From an uncultured Bacteroidales bacterium (GTDB lineage: Bacteria; Bacteroidota; Bacteroidia; Bacteroidales; P3), in contig CAKZZD010000007.1 in the NCBI GenBank assembly GCA_937886715.1, positions 1 through 64,000 of the forward strand: DNA of 64,000 nt, given 5' to 3'. The notes under the pieces are model-generated. The model was given only the letters and a program-made list of their open reading frames with translations. It was not told the DNA's origin and did no database searches. Within the stretch, counting starts at the first letter, position 1, and each line of letters starts with the position of its first letter. Shown here piece after piece: positions 17,059 through 25,755 of this stretch. The translations under genes were made by a program, and so were the position numbers.

Positions 17059-17988
17059 ATGAGTAAGGATATCACAATCGGACATTTAGCCTGTGCTGCC
17101 TCATACGTGATTTTTGGAATCAATGTGGTGGTGTGTCGCGATATAGCCAATGAGAGCGGCATACCGCCCATAGTATTGTTCACTATGCGATCGGCTGTAG
17201 CCGGACTGTTGTTTTGGATCGTGTCGCTGTTTTCGCCCAAAGAGCATATTCCCACCCGTGATCTTCTCAAGATATTCGGAGCTGCTATATTGGGCATCTT
17301 TCTTCCGCAGCTGACCTTCCTTCATGCTATTGCCTTAACCACCCCTGTAGACCTTTCCATATTGAGCACCATCACCCCTATCCTTACGATGTTTGTGGCT
17401 GCCATATTCTTGAAGGAGCCTATCACGTGGAAAAAGATATTGGGCGTGGCCGTCAGCTTTGGGGGAGTGCTATGGCTTATATTGCAGAGTGTGATTGTAG
17501 GAGGAGGAGCTTCGGAAACAAAGCCGATGGGCATTGTGTTCTGCTTTATGAACTACCTGACGTTTGCTCTTTATCTAGGCACATGCCGTCCGCTGATATC
17601 AAGATATTCTGTTGTGTCGTCGATGAAGTGGATGTTCTTGGTTTCGTTTGTCATATCAATACCCTTTTCATTGACCTCCGGCTTTGAGGTGAGTGCCCTT
17701 GACGATGTGCCGGTGTTGGTGTGGTGGGAGATTGCCTTCATGATTTTCTTTTCCACTTTCGTGGCATATTATCTGATACCGATTGGGCAACAGCGTATCC
17801 GGCCCACGCTAGTGAGCATGTATGGCTATTTGCAGCCGATCATTGCCATCACGGCCTCGATATTGTCCGGTATGGACCGGCTGACCGTGACGAAGGTGCT
17901 GGCAGCGCTCTTGGTTTTTGTAGGAGTGTGGGTTGTCAACCAGAGCCGTGCCGCAGAGTCGCCGAAGCGTGAGCCAAAACAAAATTAA
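17059..17988 (+). CDS. EamA/DMT-superfamily transporter
   Basis: 309 residues with about ten hydrophobic segments arranged as two EamA repeats, typical of drug/metabolite transporters in the inner membrane. Examples are LACAASYVIFGINVVV near the N-terminus and VLAALLVFVGVWVV at the end. The substrate cannot be deduced. An in-frame TTG at 17026 overlaps the promoter box, so ATG 17059 is taken as start. The NUDIX gene follows after 7 nt. Confidence 0.9.
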   Translation: MSKDITIGHLACAASYVIFGINVVVCRDIANESGIPPIVLFTMRSAVAGLLFWIVSLFSPKEHIPTRDLLKIFGAAILGIFLPQLTFLHAIALTTPVDLSILSTITPILTMFVAAIFLKEPITWKKILGVAVSFGGVLWLILQSVIVGGGASETKPMGIVFCFMNYLTFALYLGTCRPLISRYSVVSSMKWMFLVSFVISIPFSLTSGFEVSALDDVPVLVWWEIAFMIFFSTFVAYYLIPIGQQRIRPTLVSMYGYLQPIIAITASILSGMDRLTVTKVLAALLVFVGVWVVNQSRAAESPKREPKQN

Positions 17989-17995
17989 ACCGAAC

Positions 17996-18430
17996 ATGTA
18001 TTCATACGAATATCCACGGCCGATGTTGACGGCCGATTGCGTTGTGGCCGACAAGAGCGGCCGATTGTTACTCATCAAGCGCAAAAACGACCCGTATAAA
18101 GGCTTTTGGGCGCTGCCAGGGGGATTTATGGAAATGTACGAAACCATAGAGCAATGCGCCGTCCGCGAGTTGAAAGAAGAGACCGGCATAACGGTGCCTG
18201 TCGAGTCGATCCGCATGGTAGGCGTGTACAGCGAAGTGGACCGAGATCCGCGCGGACGTTGCGTGACGGTGGCCTTTGCGGCGGATACAGACGATGCTGC
18301 CGAGGCTGGGGACGATGCAGCCGAGGCCAGATGGTTTGATGTGGAGGCATTACCCCCGATGGCATTCGACCACGAGAAGATCGTTGCCGACTGGGAAAAA
18401 ATTTACCGGCGAAAATACGATAAGGAGTAA
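17996..18430 (+). CDS. NUDIX hydrolase
   Basis: 144 residues. A complete Nudix box is present: G-G-F-x4-E-T-x5-AVRELKEETGI, matching GX5EX7REUXEEXGU. Such enzymes hydrolyse nucleoside diphosphates linked to another moiety. The N-terminus (YEYPRPMLTADCVV) and the stretch LLIKRKNDPYKGFWALPGG resemble NUDIX proteins acting on ADP-ribose or nucleotide-sugar type substrates, but the substrate is not established. A longer frame opens at 17933 inside the transporter gene; ATG 17996 is preferred because it starts at the conserved region. It lies 7 nt after the transporter gene and 19 nt before the protease gene. Confidence 0.9.
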   Translation: MYSYEYPRPMLTADCVVADKSGRLLLIKRKNDPYKGFWALPGGFMEMYETIEQCAVRELKEETGITVPVESIRMVGVYSEVDRDPRGRCVTVAFAADTDDAAEAGDDAAEARWFDVEALPPMAFDHEKIVADWEKIYRRKYDKE

Positions 18431-18449
18431 GTCGCCGTTATATGATGAA

Positions 18450-20051
18450 GTGAAAGAAAAACCACATACGACATCCTCGGACAAAGCCATTTTTGTGCTG
18501 GTGGCGATGGTGCTGGGCATCCTGATAGGGGTGATGTTTTCATCAAACCCCCTGTTGGGGATGGGGCGCAGTGGCAATAACTTCCAGAGCAAGATAGGAG
18601 AGGTGGTGAAGCTGGTGGAAGGCAATTATGTGGACAACATTGACGCCGATTCTGTCAGCGAGCACCTGGTGTCGGTCATGCTGAGTGAGCTGGACCCCCA
18701 CAGCAGCTATATGACAGCAGAAGAAACCGCTCGTGCAGAAGAGATGATGAGGGGCAATTTTGAGGGAATCGGGATTGTGATTCGTGCAGAAGGCGACACC
18801 TCGTATGTGGGACAAGTCATCGCGGGAGGTCCCTCGGAAGGGCTAGATATGCTGCCGGGCGACATGATTGCCACGATAGACGGCGACACCGTAGTGGGCA
18901 AAGGCCTCACCATAGATTCGCTTGTGATGCGCTTGAGGGGTCCGCGAGGCACCCATGTGAAAGTGGGCCTTTCTCGAAGCGGAGAGTTCCATAAAGTGGA
19001 CATACGCCGAGGTGTTGTTGACAGACCGTCGGTGAGCTATAGCGGTATGATAGACGATACAACCGGCTATATCATACTGTCGACCTTTGCCTCCACCAGC
19101 CACAGCGAGTTCAGACAGGCGCTGCGCAAGTTGAAACGACAAGGTATGCGCCGTCTGGTGTTTGACCTGCGCGGCAACGGGGGCGGGTCGCTAGCTTCGG
19201 CTGTGGGCATAGCCAACGAACTGCTGCCTGAGGGCCGGCTGATACTGTACACACAAGGAGCCCACCAGGCACGCAACAATGTGTATGCCCGACCGGGTGG
19301 CATTTTCACCACAGGCAGTGTGGTCGTGATGGTCGACGAAGGTTCGGCCTCGGCCAGTGAGATTGTGGCAGGTGCCTTGCAGGACAACGACCGAGCCCTT
19401 ATCGTGGGCCGGAGAACCTTCGGAAAGGGGTTGGTGCAGAACGAATTTGGGCTGAAGGACGGATCGGCAGTGTTTTTGACGACAGCCCGCTATTATACGC
19501 CCTCGGGCCGATCCATACAGCGTCCGTACGACAATGGCACAGACGAATACTACCGAGACTATATCGAGCAGCTGGTGGAAGAATCGTATTCCGACAATCC
19601 GGTGCTGCATGTGACCGACTCGACCCCATATTATACGGTAGGGAAACGAGTGGTGTATGGAGGGGGCGGCATATTCCCCGACGAATTGATCCCGTACAGG
19701 AAAGATGAATCATTTGTGTACTACAACCGATTGATGTCGAACGGACTGATCAACAAGGTGGCCTTCGGCTATGTGAAGAAACATGCTGCGGAGATGCTGC
19801 GGAAATATCGCGGAGCGGAAGACTTTGAGGAGCATTTCCGAGTTGACCAAGCGATGATCACGCGGCTGGTGGCAGAAGGAGAGAAGGCCGGCATACCCGG
19901 CAACTCCAAGAGTTTGAATGCCCAGCGCAGACTGATAGAGACGATGCTGAAGGCGAACATCGGCTCGTGCTTGTATGGCGACGACACATTCTATCGGCTG
20001 TATATGCAAGAAGATGACGACTTGAATCACGTAAAGAAAATGAAGTGGTAG
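18450..20051 (+). CDS. S41-family carboxyl-terminal processing protease
   Basis: 533 residues from a GTG start. An N-terminal membrane helix (about 13-30, AIFVLVAMVLGILIGVMF) is followed by the conserved VDNIDADSVSEHL segment and a PDZ domain (about 100-185). The peptidase core follows, with DLRGNGGG (about 239-246), the serine block GSASASEI (about 298-305) and the catalytic-base Lys in TFGKGLVQ (about 326). It probably cleaves C-terminal tails of periplasmic proteins. The frame is open from 18276, but that part overlaps the NUDIX gene. No ATG lies between 18343 and the membrane helix, so GTG 18450, preceded by AAGGAG at 18422-18427, is the best start. Confidence 0.9.
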   Translation: MKEKPHTTSSDKAIFVLVAMVLGILIGVMFSSNPLLGMGRSGNNFQSKIGEVVKLVEGNYVDNIDADSVSEHLVSVMLSELDPHSSYMTAEETARAEEMMRGNFEGIGIVIRAEGDTSYVGQVIAGGPSEGLDMLPGDMIATIDGDTVVGKGLTIDSLVMRLRGPRGTHVKVGLSRSGEFHKVDIRRGVVDRPSVSYSGMIDDTTGYIILSTFASTSHSEFRQALRKLKRQGMRRLVFDLRGNGGGSLASAVGIANELLPEGRLILYTQGAHQARNNVYARPGGIFTTGSVVVMVDEGSASASEIVAGALQDNDRALIVGRRTFGKGLVQNEFGLKDGSAVFLTTARYYTPSGRSIQRPYDNGTDEYYRDYIEQLVEESYSDNPVLHVTDSTPYYTVGKRVVYGGGGIFPDELIPYRKDESFVYYNRLMSNGLINKVAFGYVKKHAAEMLRKYRGAEDFEEHFRVDQAMITRLVAEGEKAGIPGNSKSLNAQRRLIETMLKANIGSCLYGDDTFYRLYMQEDDDLNHVKKMKW

Positions 20052-20058
20052 AAAGAAT

Positions 20059-21099
20059 ATGAAGAAGATACTGATAATACTGGCTGCGATGGCATTGCAG
20101 ATGGCAGTCGTGGCGCAGAAGAGCAGCCTCACTTGTACGCTGACGGGCCTTGGCACCGACAACCGCGTAGTGGTCAATGAAGCCCGTGGCGGGCGGCTGG
20201 TGCCGGTTGACACGGTGACACTTGATGGCAAAGGCCGCTTCAAATTGGAGCGCGAAGTGAAGCAAGATTGCTCGTTCCTGGCGTTGGGCCTGTTAAGACC
20301 CAAGTCGCCGGTGCTGCATGTGATGCTGCTGCCGAAAGATAAGGTGACGATGGATGTGGCCTTTGATCCGGCATCAAATGTGTTCAGGATCAACAGCACC
20401 AAAGGGTCGCAGAATATGGAAGTGTACAGGGAGTACAACCAGAAGATGCTTGAAGCCATGGCAGACCCCACGAAACGTGACGGGCTGGCCGATCAGGTGG
20501 AACAGCTGATCAAAGACAACAGCCACGTGCTGATGAGCGCCTTCCTGGTGACCTATTTCGAGAGTGCTTTTGAGCAGTACGCCTCCTTGTACCGTACGGT
20601 GCGGGATGCCCTTATAGCAGATTATCCCGACAATGATTTTGTGCGACATCTCGACAGCAAATTGAGGGCCGCGATAGTGGCCGGAATGGATGCACCGGAC
20701 ATAGAACTGCCCGACAGAGATGGCGTGACCCGCCGATTGAGTGACCTTCGGGGGAAAGTGGTGCTGGTGGACTTCTGGGCATCGTGGTGCCGTCCGTGCC
20801 GCCAGGAGAACCCCAACGTGGTGAGGGTGTACAAACAATTCCATGACAAAGGATTTGAGATATTCAGCGTTTCGCTCGACAATAACCGGGAGGCATGGCT
20901 TCGTGCAATCGAAGCAGACGGCCTAGTGTGGGACAATCATGTCAGCGACCTTAAAGGATGGTCGTCGGCAGGAGGACGTGCATATGGCATCATGTCGATA
21001 CCGGCCACGGTGCTAATAGGGCCCGACGGCAAGGTGATAGCCCGCAACTTGCGTGGGGCGGCGCTGGAACATAAATTATCAGAAATACTTGGCAAATGA
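20059..21099 (+). CDS. TlpA-like thioredoxin-domain protein with N-terminal DUF4369-like domain
   Basis: 346 residues. A signal peptide (KKILIILAAMALQMAVVAQ) is followed by a strand-rich domain (about 20-115) of the type found in front of many Bacteroidota redoxins, a helical linker, and a thioredoxin fold. The redox motif is WASWCRPC (about residues 239-246), preceded by GKVVLVDF. The second half has SIPATVLIGPDGKVIA with the cis-proline of thioredoxins. It likely reduces or isomerises periplasmic disulfides. Its stop overlaps the next start (ATGA at 21096). Confidence 0.9.
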   Translation: MKKILIILAAMALQMAVVAQKSSLTCTLTGLGTDNRVVVNEARGGRLVPVDTVTLDGKGRFKLEREVKQDCSFLALGLLRPKSPVLHVMLLPKDKVTMDVAFDPASNVFRINSTKGSQNMEVYREYNQKMLEAMADPTKRDGLADQVEQLIKDNSHVLMSAFLVTYFESAFEQYASLYRTVRDALIADYPDNDFVRHLDSKLRAAIVAGMDAPDIELPDRDGVTRRLSDLRGKVVLVDFWASWCRPCRQENPNVVRVYKQFHDKGFEIFSVSLDNNREAWLRAIEADGLVWDNHVSDLKGWSSAGGRAYGIMSIPATVLIGPDGKVIARNLRGAALEHKLSEILGK

Positions 21100-22160
21100 T
21101 TACAACTACACAAATAGAGATGGCCTTGGGCCATGTGAACGATCCAGACCTGGGACGTAGCCTGACAGAGCTGGGCATGATAGAGAATATAGCCATTGAC
21201 GGCAAGAAGGTGTCGTTCGACCTGGTGTTGACGACGCCCGCCTGTCCGATGAAAAAGCGCATGAGCGACGACTGCGTGAATGCGATCCACGAACTGGTGG
21301 ACCGAGAGGCCGAGGTGACGGTGAACCTGACATCGCGCAAGGTGGAGCCGCCGGATCCCAAAGATGAGTTTCCCAACATCAAGCATACGATAGCAGTGGC
21401 GTCGGGCAAAGGCGGCGTGGGCAAAAGCACGGTGGCGGTGAACCTGGCCATCTCGTTGGCCCGTACCGGTGCGAAAGTGGCGCTCGTAGATGCCGACATA
21501 TACGGGCCGTCCATTCCCATCATGCTGGGCGTGCAGGACGAAGAAATATACGGCCACAAAGTAGGGGAGAAGACCTATATGCTGCCGATTGAAAAATACG
21601 GCATCAAGCTGATGAGCGTGGGCTTTTTTGTTGACCCCTCCAAGGCGTTGGCATGGCGAGGCCCGATGGCGAGCGGCGCGCTGAAGCAGATGCTCAGCGA
21701 GACGTGGTGGGACGAAATCGACTATATGGTCGTCGACATGCCCCCGGGAACAGGCGACATCCAATTGACCCTGGTGCAGACATTGCCGGTGACGGGTGCC
21801 ATCATCGTCAGTACCCCCCAGCAGGTGGCCCTGGCCGATGTGGTGCGTGGCGTGGAGATGTTCCGCAATGAGGCGATCAATATCCCTGTGCTTGGATTTG
21901 TGGAGAACATGGCCTACTTTACCCCGGCAGAACTGCCCGAGAACAAATACTATATCTTTGGCCATGGCGGATGCCGCAAACTGGCCGAAGAGATGAACGT
22001 GCCGCTGCTTGGAGAGATCCCCCTGGTGCAGGGCATAGCAGAGAGTGGCGATTCCGGCAAGCCGGTGGCCCTGTGGAGTCCGGAAAAGAATCCCGAGCGA
22101 GACGCCTTTGACCAGCTGGCCGCCAACACAGTTAAAGAAATCTGTAAACTTAAACAATAA
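21096..22160 (+). CDS. apbC: Mrp/NBP35-family iron-sulfur carrier ATPase
   Basis: 354 residues. An N-terminal MIP18/DUF59 domain (LGHVNDPDLGRSLTELGM) precedes a deviant Walker A P-loop, SGKGGVGKST (about residues 102-111), and the Mrp signature DMPPGTGDIQLTL. Mrp proteins bind and transfer Fe-S clusters to apo-enzymes in the cytoplasm. The CxxC pair found near the C-terminus of many Mrp proteins is not present here (ENMAYFTPAELPENKYY occupies that place). Cluster binding may therefore differ. It is followed after 3 nt by a NifU-like gene, which supports an Fe-S role. Confidence 0.93.
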   Translation: MITTTQIEMALGHVNDPDLGRSLTELGMIENIAIDGKKVSFDLVLTTPACPMKKRMSDDCVNAIHELVDREAEVTVNLTSRKVEPPDPKDEFPNIKHTIAVASGKGGVGKSTVAVNLAISLARTGAKVALVDADIYGPSIPIMLGVQDEEIYGHKVGEKTYMLPIEKYGIKLMSVGFFVDPSKALAWRGPMASGALKQMLSETWWDEIDYMVVDMPPGTGDIQLTLVQTLPVTGAIIVSTPQQVALADVVRGVEMFRNEAINIPVLGFVENMAYFTPAELPENKYYIFGHGGCRKLAEEMNVPLLGEIPLVQGIAESGDSGKPVALWSPEKNPERDAFDQLAANTVKEICKLKQ

Positions 22161-22163
22161 ACG

Positions 22164-22448
22164 ATGAACGAACAGCCCAAACCCACCGCTGACTACGCCA
22201 GCCTGTCCGACGAGGGCAAGGCTGCCGTGCAGGAGAAAGTGAAAAACGCCCTTTCCCAGATACGTCCCTACCTGCAGCAGGATGGGGGCGATGTGGAATA
22301 TCTTGACATGACGAACGAAGGCGTTGTGATAGTCCGCCTGAAAGGCCACTGCGGGAGTTGCCCCCATGCGATGGCCACCCTCAAGCAGGGAATCGAGCAG
22401 GCTATCAAGCGAGTTATACCTGAAGTAAAAAGTGTAGAAAAAATATGA
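22164..22448 (+). CDS. NifU C-terminal-domain (Nfu-type) iron-sulfur scaffold
   Basis: 94 residues forming one Nfu domain: IRPYLQQDGGDVEYLDM, then the cluster-ligand motif CGSCP (C-x2-C, about residues 63-66) and TLKQGIEQAIKRVIPEV. It would hold a [4Fe-4S] cluster for delivery to target enzymes. Located immediately behind mrp/apbC and overlapping the next gene by 4 nt, so the three are translationally linked. Confidence 0.94.
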   Translation: MNEQPKPTADYASLSDEGKAAVQEKVKNALSQIRPYLQQDGGDVEYLDMTNEGVVIVRLKGHCGSCPHAMATLKQGIEQAIKRVIPEVKSVEKI

Positions 22449-22990
22449 TATACACGAAGACAGGAGACGACGGAACCACATCGCTTGTGGGTGGCAGCCG
22501 GGTGAGAAAAGACGACAAGCGAGTGGAAGCCTATGGAACGGTAGACGAATTGAACTCGTATATCGGGCTGCTGGCAGAATTGTTCCGCCCGCAGAGTGAC
22601 GGTTTTTATGATGAGCTGAAAGCCATACAGCACAATCTTTTCACCCTCCAGACGCTCCTGGCCACGGAGGATGAGCAGATATATGCGCGTTTGCCACAAT
22701 TGCCGCTCGAGGAGATACAGACCATAGAGAGGCAAATCGACACCATTACAGACCGGCTTCCCGTCTTGCGGAACTTCGTCATAGCGGGAGGCAACATATC
22801 GGGATCGGTATGCCATGTGTGTCGCACCGTGTGCCGTCGTGCAGAGCGGTGTGTGGTGAGTCTTGCCCGAGAGACGCATGTTGACGAGGTTATCCTGCGC
22901 TATCTGAACCGCCTTTCAGACTATCTTTTCGTCCTGGCGCGATATGCAGTTGTTTCAGACGGAAAGAAAGAAGACCTGTATATCAGTTAA
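22445..22990 (+). CDS. PduO-type cob(I)alamin adenosyltransferase
   Basis: 181 residues. The N-terminal motif TKTGDDGTTSLVGGSRV and the following VEAYGTVDELNSYIG are hallmarks of the PduO-type ATP:cob(I)alamin adenosyltransferase, which makes coenzyme B12. The C-terminal CRTVCRRAERCV and YLNRLSDYLFVLAR are also family features. It overlaps the Nfu gene by 4 nt. The functional link to Fe-S genes is not obvious and the coupling may simply reflect a housekeeping operon. Confidence 0.94.
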   Translation: MIYTKTGDDGTTSLVGGSRVRKDDKRVEAYGTVDELNSYIGLLAELFRPQSDGFYDELKAIQHNLFTLQTLLATEDEQIYARLPQLPLEEIQTIERQIDTITDRLPVLRNFVIAGGNISGSVCHVCRTVCRRAERCVVSLARETHVDEVILRYLNRLSDYLFVLARYAVVSDGKKEDLYIS

Positions 22991-23019
22991 TTGAAAAGCG
23001 TGTTGCAGTTAATTGAAAA
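22984..23019 (+). repeat. 14-bp direct repeat after the adenosyltransferase stop
   Basis: CAGTTAATTGAAAA occurs at 22984 and again at 23006, 22 bp apart. The first copy contains the stop codon of the upstream gene. Possibly a small duplication. Confidence 0.6.
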
Positions 23020-23024
23020 AAGTA

Positions 23025-23055
23025 TTTGTGAGTATCGCAAAAAGATGTACTTTTG
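23025..23055 (+). promoter_or_regulatory. Promoter for the DUF2795 gene
   Basis: TTTG at 23025-23028, 19-nt spacer and TACTTTTG at 23048-23055, 22 nt before ATG 23078. Confidence 0.6.
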
Positions 23056-23077
23056 CAAAAATTTTTGAGAATAAGTT

Positions 23078-23299
23078 ATGTATTGGACACTTGAATTAGC
23101 ATCAAAACTGGAAGATGCCCCATGGCCGGCAACGAAAGAAGAACTCATTGATTATGCACAACGTACAGGAGCTCCTATGGAGGTGATAGAGAACCTGATG
23201 GAGATTGAGGATGAAGGCGACCAGTACGAAAGTATAGAAGATATATGGCCCGATTATCCCACAAAAGAGGATTTTTTCTTTGAAGAAGACGAATATTAA
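23078..23299 (+). CDS. Small acidic DUF2795-like protein
   Basis: 73 residues, very acidic at the C-terminus (EDFFFEEDEY). The N-terminal half contains WPATKEELIDYAQRTGAP, which matches the DUF2795 pattern, followed by VIENLMEIEDEGDQYESIEDIWPDYP. Function unknown. It is conserved in Bacteroidota as far as I recall. It has its own promoter, and its last 20 nt overlap the next gene. Confidence 0.82.
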   Translation: MYWTLELASKLEDAPWPATKEELIDYAQRTGAPMEVIENLMEIEDEGDQYESIEDIWPDYPTKEDFFFEEDEY

Positions 23300-24056
23300 A
23301 CACCTTACCTTCCTAGGGTCGGGCAACGTAGCCTCGCATCTGGCGCAAGCCTTTACAGCAGCAGGCTGCGTGGTTGACCAAATATACTCCCCACATCTTG
23401 AGAACGCACGACGATTGGCGGATGGCGTAAAAGCCGAGCCCATTGATTCGTTCTCGCAAATATCCTCTAGCGCTGATGCGTATATTGTCGCCATCACCGA
23501 CGATGCCTTGGCACATTTGGCAGATGAGTTGCATTTGCCGGATCGGCTGGTGGTCCATACCTCGGGAACCACGCCCATGTCTGTGTTGACAGGCGTAAGT
23601 TCGCGCTGTGCCGTCATGTGGCCACCGCAGACATTCGCACGCGAAGTTCCGATGAATTATTCGCAGTTGCATTTCTGCATAGAAGCCTCATCGGATGAGG
23701 TGGCGATGCAAGTGGAGGCGCTGGCGCGAATGGTCACCCCGCATATCCATCATCTTGATTCCGAGCAGCGCCGCTGGGCCCATCTGGCTTCGGTGTTTGT
23801 CAACAATTTTGGCAATGCGGTGAATGCCATCGCGCAGGAAATGATGAGGGCACATGGACTGGACTACGATATGCTGTTGCCGTTGATCCGAGAAACCTCA
23901 TTGCGTGCCGACGGACCCGACCTTTGGGAGCGGCAGACTGGGCCAGCGCGCCGACGGGACAATGCCACGATAGGGTCGCATCTCGACATGCTTTCCGACA
24001 TGCCCCAGCTGAAGGAGCTGTATGAAATGATGACGAAGATAATAATGTCGAAATGA
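23280..24056 (+). CDS. Rossmann-fold and DUF2520 domain protein
   Basis: 258 residues. The N-terminal half is an NAD(P)-binding Rossmann domain with LGSGNVASHLAQAF (about residues 11-24). The C-terminal half is a helical DUF2520 domain with the motif RRWAHLASVFVNNFGNAV. The arrangement resembles ketopantoate- or pyrroline-carboxylate-reductase-like dehydrogenases; the substrate is unknown. No ATG exists before the conserved glycine motif, so TTG 23280, which overlaps the preceding gene by 20 nt, is the probable start. The stop overlaps the tatD-like gene start (ATGA). Confidence 0.85.
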   Translation: MKKTNIKHLTFLGSGNVASHLAQAFTAAGCVVDQIYSPHLENARRLADGVKAEPIDSFSQISSSADAYIVAITDDALAHLADELHLPDRLVVHTSGTTPMSVLTGVSSRCAVMWPPQTFAREVPMNYSQLHFCIEASSDEVAMQVEALARMVTPHIHHLDSEQRRWAHLASVFVNNFGNAVNAIAQEMMRAHGLDYDMLLPLIRETSLRADGPDLWERQTGPARRRDNATIGSHLDMLSDMPQLKELYEMMTKIIMSK

Positions 24057-24823
24057 ACTTCGTTGATACCCATACGCATATCTATGACGACGCGTTTGCC
24101 GAAGACCGCGATGCGGCAGTGCGACGCGCCGTAGAAGCTGGCGTCAGGACGATGTTGCTGCCGGCCATAGACAGCAAGTCGACCCAGGCGCAAGAGGCGT
24201 TGGCGAAGACATACCCCGATGTTTTCCGTCAGATGGCGGGACTTCATCCCACCTCGGTTGACGACAACTTTGAGGAAGAGCTGTCGCTTGTGCAGCAGCA
24301 ATTGTCAGAAACGGGGAAATATGTCGCTGTCGGCGAAATAGGGATGGATCTCTATTGGGATCGCACTTATGAGCAGCAGCAAGTGTCGGCGCTCGAGCAC
24401 CAGATGCGGTGGGCTATAGATCTGGACCTGCCAGTGGCGCTGCATATCCGTAAGGCACACAATGAAGTGTTTGGCCTGATGAAACGGATCAACCGACCCA
24501 CATACAGGGGTGTGATGCATTGCTTCGGGGGCAGCGTCCAGGAGGCGATGCGAGCCATCGAGATGGGGTTCCATCTTGGAGTGGGGGGTGTTGTGACCTT
24601 CAAAAATTCAACGCTGTCGGAGGTGGTGAAGGCGGTGCCGTTGGAGTCGATACTGCTTGAGACCGATGCTCCGTATCTGAGTCCGGCGCCCTATCGCGGG
24701 AAGAGGAATGAGAGCGCCTATATCCCCATAATTGCAGCCCGGGTGGCAGAGCTGAAGGGCATTCCAATAGAGGAGGTGGCCGAGGTGACTACCTGCTCAG
24801 CAGTTTCGCTTTTCCGTCTTTGA
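24053..24823 (+). CDS. TatD-family metal-dependent hydrolase
   Basis: 256 residues. Metal-binding motif VDTHTHIYDD at the N-terminus, GEIGMDLYWD (about residues 96-105), ALHIRKAH, MHCFGGS and ETDAPYLSPAPYRGKRNE are all conserved in TatD-type deoxyribonucleases. Overlaps the upstream gene by 4 nt and closes this run of plus-strand genes. No terminator hairpin is obvious after it. Confidence 0.94.
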   Translation: MNFVDTHTHIYDDAFAEDRDAAVRRAVEAGVRTMLLPAIDSKSTQAQEALAKTYPDVFRQMAGLHPTSVDDNFEEELSLVQQQLSETGKYVAVGEIGMDLYWDRTYEQQQVSALEHQMRWAIDLDLPVALHIRKAHNEVFGLMKRINRPTYRGVMHCFGGSVQEAMRAIEMGFHLGVGGVVTFKNSTLSEVVKAVPLESILLETDAPYLSPAPYRGKRNESAYIPIIAARVAELKGIPIEEVAEVTTCSAVSLFRL

Positions 24824-25210
24824 CGATGCTGTGGTCTGGCGGAGAGGATTCCGGGCAGACGGTAGCAGGTGGACAGGAGGTTGTTATGAGCGATGCAACT
24901 GGTTGGTAATCAGGTGCGGGTGACCTGTTTGTGGGCGTTGTGGAGAGGGAAGGATAGGAGAGGGGTTGGAGAGGGGGTGGAGGGGCTTGGTCTTCGGCGC
25001 TGAGAAAGAGGGAGTTACGGAGGGGGTGTTTTTGCGGCGTCCGCGGGTGTGGAAAACCTGTTGAAAACCGCAATTTTGAGGCTGTTTTTTCCTGTTGAAA
25101 AGTCGTGTCCAGGCGGCCTATGGGGCGAAAAAATGCATTTTGCTTTTCGCTGATTTACAGTGGCTCCGGAGAATTTTAACTTTATTTAACATAGATGAGT
25201 GGGGGAGATG
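24824..25210. other. Gene-free interval upstream of the ribosomal operon
   Basis: No credible gene or RNA seen. It contains a purine-rich repeat at about 24950-24986 related to the 43801-43892 inverted repeat. The apparent minus-strand frame across it encodes a low-complexity Pro/Ser-rich product and is rejected. Confidence 0.5.
24950..24986 (+). repeat. Purine-rich repeat GGAGAGGGGTTGGAG
   Basis: The plus strand reads GATAGGAGAGGGGTTGGAG followed by AGGGGGTGGAGGGG. Its 15-bp core GGAGAGGGGTTGGAG is repeated exactly in the right arm of the inverted repeat at 43858-43892. Confidence 0.6.
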
Positions 25211-25242
25211 TTTTGTGGGTTTGGAAAATAGTAGTATTTTTG
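25211..25242 (+). promoter_or_regulatory. Promoter of the ribosomal superoperon
   Basis: TTTTG at 25211-25215, 19-nt spacer and TATTTTTG at 25235-25242. The leader to ATG 25320 is about 70 nt and contains no obvious hairpin. No other strong promoter with both elements was noticed before each of the following genes. Confidence 0.7.
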
Positions 25243-25319
25243 CAGTCCAATTATGGGCTCATTGTGTCCATAGATTACATTGAAAATCAACGATAAAAAT
25301 AATAACAATTAAGAAAGAA

Positions 25320-25703
25320 ATGCCAACAATTCAACAATTAGTTCGCAAAGGACGTCAGCAGATGGAGTACCAAAGTAAGTCTCCGGCTCTCGACAGCTGC
25401 CCGCAGCGTCGTGGAGTTTGCACCCGTGTGTACACCACCACCCCCAAAAAACCTAATTCGGCCATGCGTAAGGTGGCCCGTGTGCGTTTGACCAACGGCA
25501 AGGAAGTGAATGCCTATATTCCGGGTGAGGGTCACAATTTGCAGGAGCACTCGATTGTGATGATCCGTGGAGGCCGTGTGAAGGACCTTCCGGGTGTGCG
25601 TTATCATATCATCCGTGGAGCTCTTGACACGAGCGGAGTTGACGGTCGTCGCCAGCGTCGTTCGAAGTATGGTGCCAAGCGTCCGAAACAGGCAGGCAAG
25701 TAA
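25320..25703 (+). CDS. rpsL: 30S ribosomal protein S12
   Basis: 127 residues. S12 sits at the decoding centre. The universally conserved TTPKKPNSAMRKVARVRLTNG-type loop and PGVRYHIIRG are present. The lysines linked to streptomycin response are the usual ones (wild-type pattern). First gene of the str segment. The start is preceded by an A-rich stretch, not a Shine-Dalgarno, as usual in this phylum. Confidence 0.98.
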   Translation: MPTIQQLVRKGRQQMEYQSKSPALDSCPQRRGVCTRVYTTTPKKPNSAMRKVARVRLTNGKEVNAYIPGEGHNLQEHSIVMIRGGRVKDLPGVRYHIIRGALDTSGVDGRRQRRSKYGAKRPKQAGK

Positions 25704-25755
25704 TTCAGTTTATAAGATTTAGAGTAAAAAAACAATTGTTTAAAGAAGATTAGCA

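Noticed and set aside
20937..22481. 514-codon frame antisense to mrp and nfu genes
   Set aside because: Sense genes carry intact P-loop and CxxC motifs; the antisense product is low in recognisable structure.
24789..25073. 94-codon minus-strand frame before the ribosomal promoter
   Set aside because: Pro/Ser/Thr-rich low-complexity product created by a purine-rich repeat; no start context.
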